Origin: Chlorobaculum sp. MV4-Y
Lineage (GTDB): Bacteria; Bacteroidota; Chlorobiia; Chlorobiales; Chlorobiaceae
Assembly (NCBI RefSeq): GCF_025244685.1
Contig: NZ_CP104202.1
Location: 1,368,359-1,432,358, forward strand
DNA: 64,000 nt
Reading direction: 5' to 3'
In this document: positions 63,651 through 64,000 of the stretch, in pieces
Position numbering within the stretch: position 1 is the stretch's first letter
How the letters are laid out: each line of letters starts with the position of its first letter
Translations under genes and position numbers: made by a program
Notes under the pieces: generated by a model
Seen by the model: only the letters and a program-made list of their open reading frames with translations
Told to the model about the DNA's origin: nothing
Databases searched by the model: none

Positions 63651-64000
63651 ATGACTGTCAATGACAGCGGAAAAGTGATTATGTTGTCCAAGCCATCGCC
63701 AGACGTTGCGCTTGATATAGCACACAAATATCTCGGCAAAATCAACTACAAAGAGATAGGCACAAAAGGAAGTCTCGAACTCGCCGAGAATGTCGTGCAG
63801 CTCGGCAAGCGGACATCGACGATAATGTTCTTGCGTGAAAGTCTTTATCGTTTGTCGGAACTTGCAAATGCGGACAAGCTTAATTCGGGAACCATAGAAC
63901 TTTTCAAACAAGCGATGCAGACCGCTCTTGATGTTGCTAAAGCTGAGGTCATCCAGGCGCAAGCTAACGCTGACAATGCAAAAGCAAGAAAGATCGAAAA
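63651..64000 (+). CDS. Hypothetical protein, cut by the right edge
   Basis: An open frame from ATG 63651 (MTVNDSGKVIMLSKPSPDVA) to the end of the window, at least 116 residues. It is largely helical with a cluster of charged residues and ends in an Ala/Lys-rich coil (KAEVIQAQANADNAKARKIE). No domain recognised. It lies 6 bp past the lipoprotein stop and may be co-transcribed. No signal peptide is apparent. Confidence 0.7.
   Translation, partial: MTVNDSGKVIMLSKPSPDVALDIAHKYLGKINYKEIGTKGSLELAENVVQLGKRTSTIMFLRESLYRLSELANADKLNSGTIELFKQAMQTALDVAKAEVIQAQANADNAKARKIE

Overview
The window looks like chromosome of a green sulfur bacterium (Chlorobiales), most likely a Chlorobaculum. Four things point there. 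The complex I operon runs nuoA-B-C-D-H-I-J-K-L with no nuoE, nuoF or nuoG between D and H. A structured leader precedes metK-ahcY, exactly where the SAM-Chlorobi RNA motif is known. Base composition is GC-rich with a strong third-position bias. The housekeeping set is typical of Chlorobi (RNase Y, RqcH-type NFACT protein, TauE/DUF1634 pair). The species call is inference; no database was searched.

Layout. 1-6028 (minus): nuo operon, ending inside nuoL. 6247-8801 (minus): a small membrane protein, a TPR protein, a divergent ferrochelatase and an overlapping PAP2-like protein. 9121-10923 (plus): two tRNA-Leu genes, a HIT hydrolase and a methyltransferase. 11015-18329 (minus): TolC-type efflux protein, RarA, riboflavin synthase, a GH13 glycosidase, thiol peroxidase and an ABC ATPase. 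18330-20304: an AT-richer islet with a lone DUF91/NucS-like nuclease gene and a perfect 17-bp inverted repeat. 20305-24602: doxX-ribD-dCMP deaminase, divergent from rqcH and a thioesterase. 24656-27562: DUF1634 gene, a frameshifted TauE exporter and LptF/G.

27867-35156: tRNA-Lys, secG, DUF2905, hisB, rny, a strong 6S RNA candidate, zapA, a ZapB-like protein and pheT. 35375-35771: tRNA-Glu, -His, -Arg and -Pro. 35881-39907: NUDIX, sugar nucleotidyltransferase, HNH endonuclease and a secreted phosphoesterase. 40149-43036: metK and ahcY behind the SAM-Chlorobi-like leader. 43139-44642: a separate cyclohydrolase (FchA type) overlapping a FolD homologue that resembles yeast MTD1 and lacks the cyclohydrolase lysine. 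44769-54708: tRNA-Gln, trpF, alpha/beta hydrolase, Kef antiporter, SulP transporter, several small proteins, a short TspO, alanine dehydrogenase and a DUF45 metalloprotease. 54886-59863: three sulfur amino acid enzymes (MetB-like, CysK, MetY) around a DUF4395 protein and a LuxR-type regulator.

59930-64000 is a decay zone. The C-terminal third of L-aspartate oxidase (nadB) survives as a mutated remnant, split by an IS630-family element whose transposase carries two homopolymer frameshifts. An intact-looking IS3-family element follows, with clear inverted repeats and a 3-bp target duplication. Beyond it lie a short GTG-start gene, a tiny lipoprotein and a gene cut by the window edge.

Functionally the window joins electron transport (NDH-type complex I), one-carbon and SAM metabolism (MetK, AhcY, MTD1-like, FchA), sulfur amino acid synthesis and envelope functions. 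The items most worth following are the split folate dehydrogenase/cyclohydrolase pair, the metK leader, the 6S RNA candidate, the solitary restriction-like nuclease and the layered nadB/IS locus.
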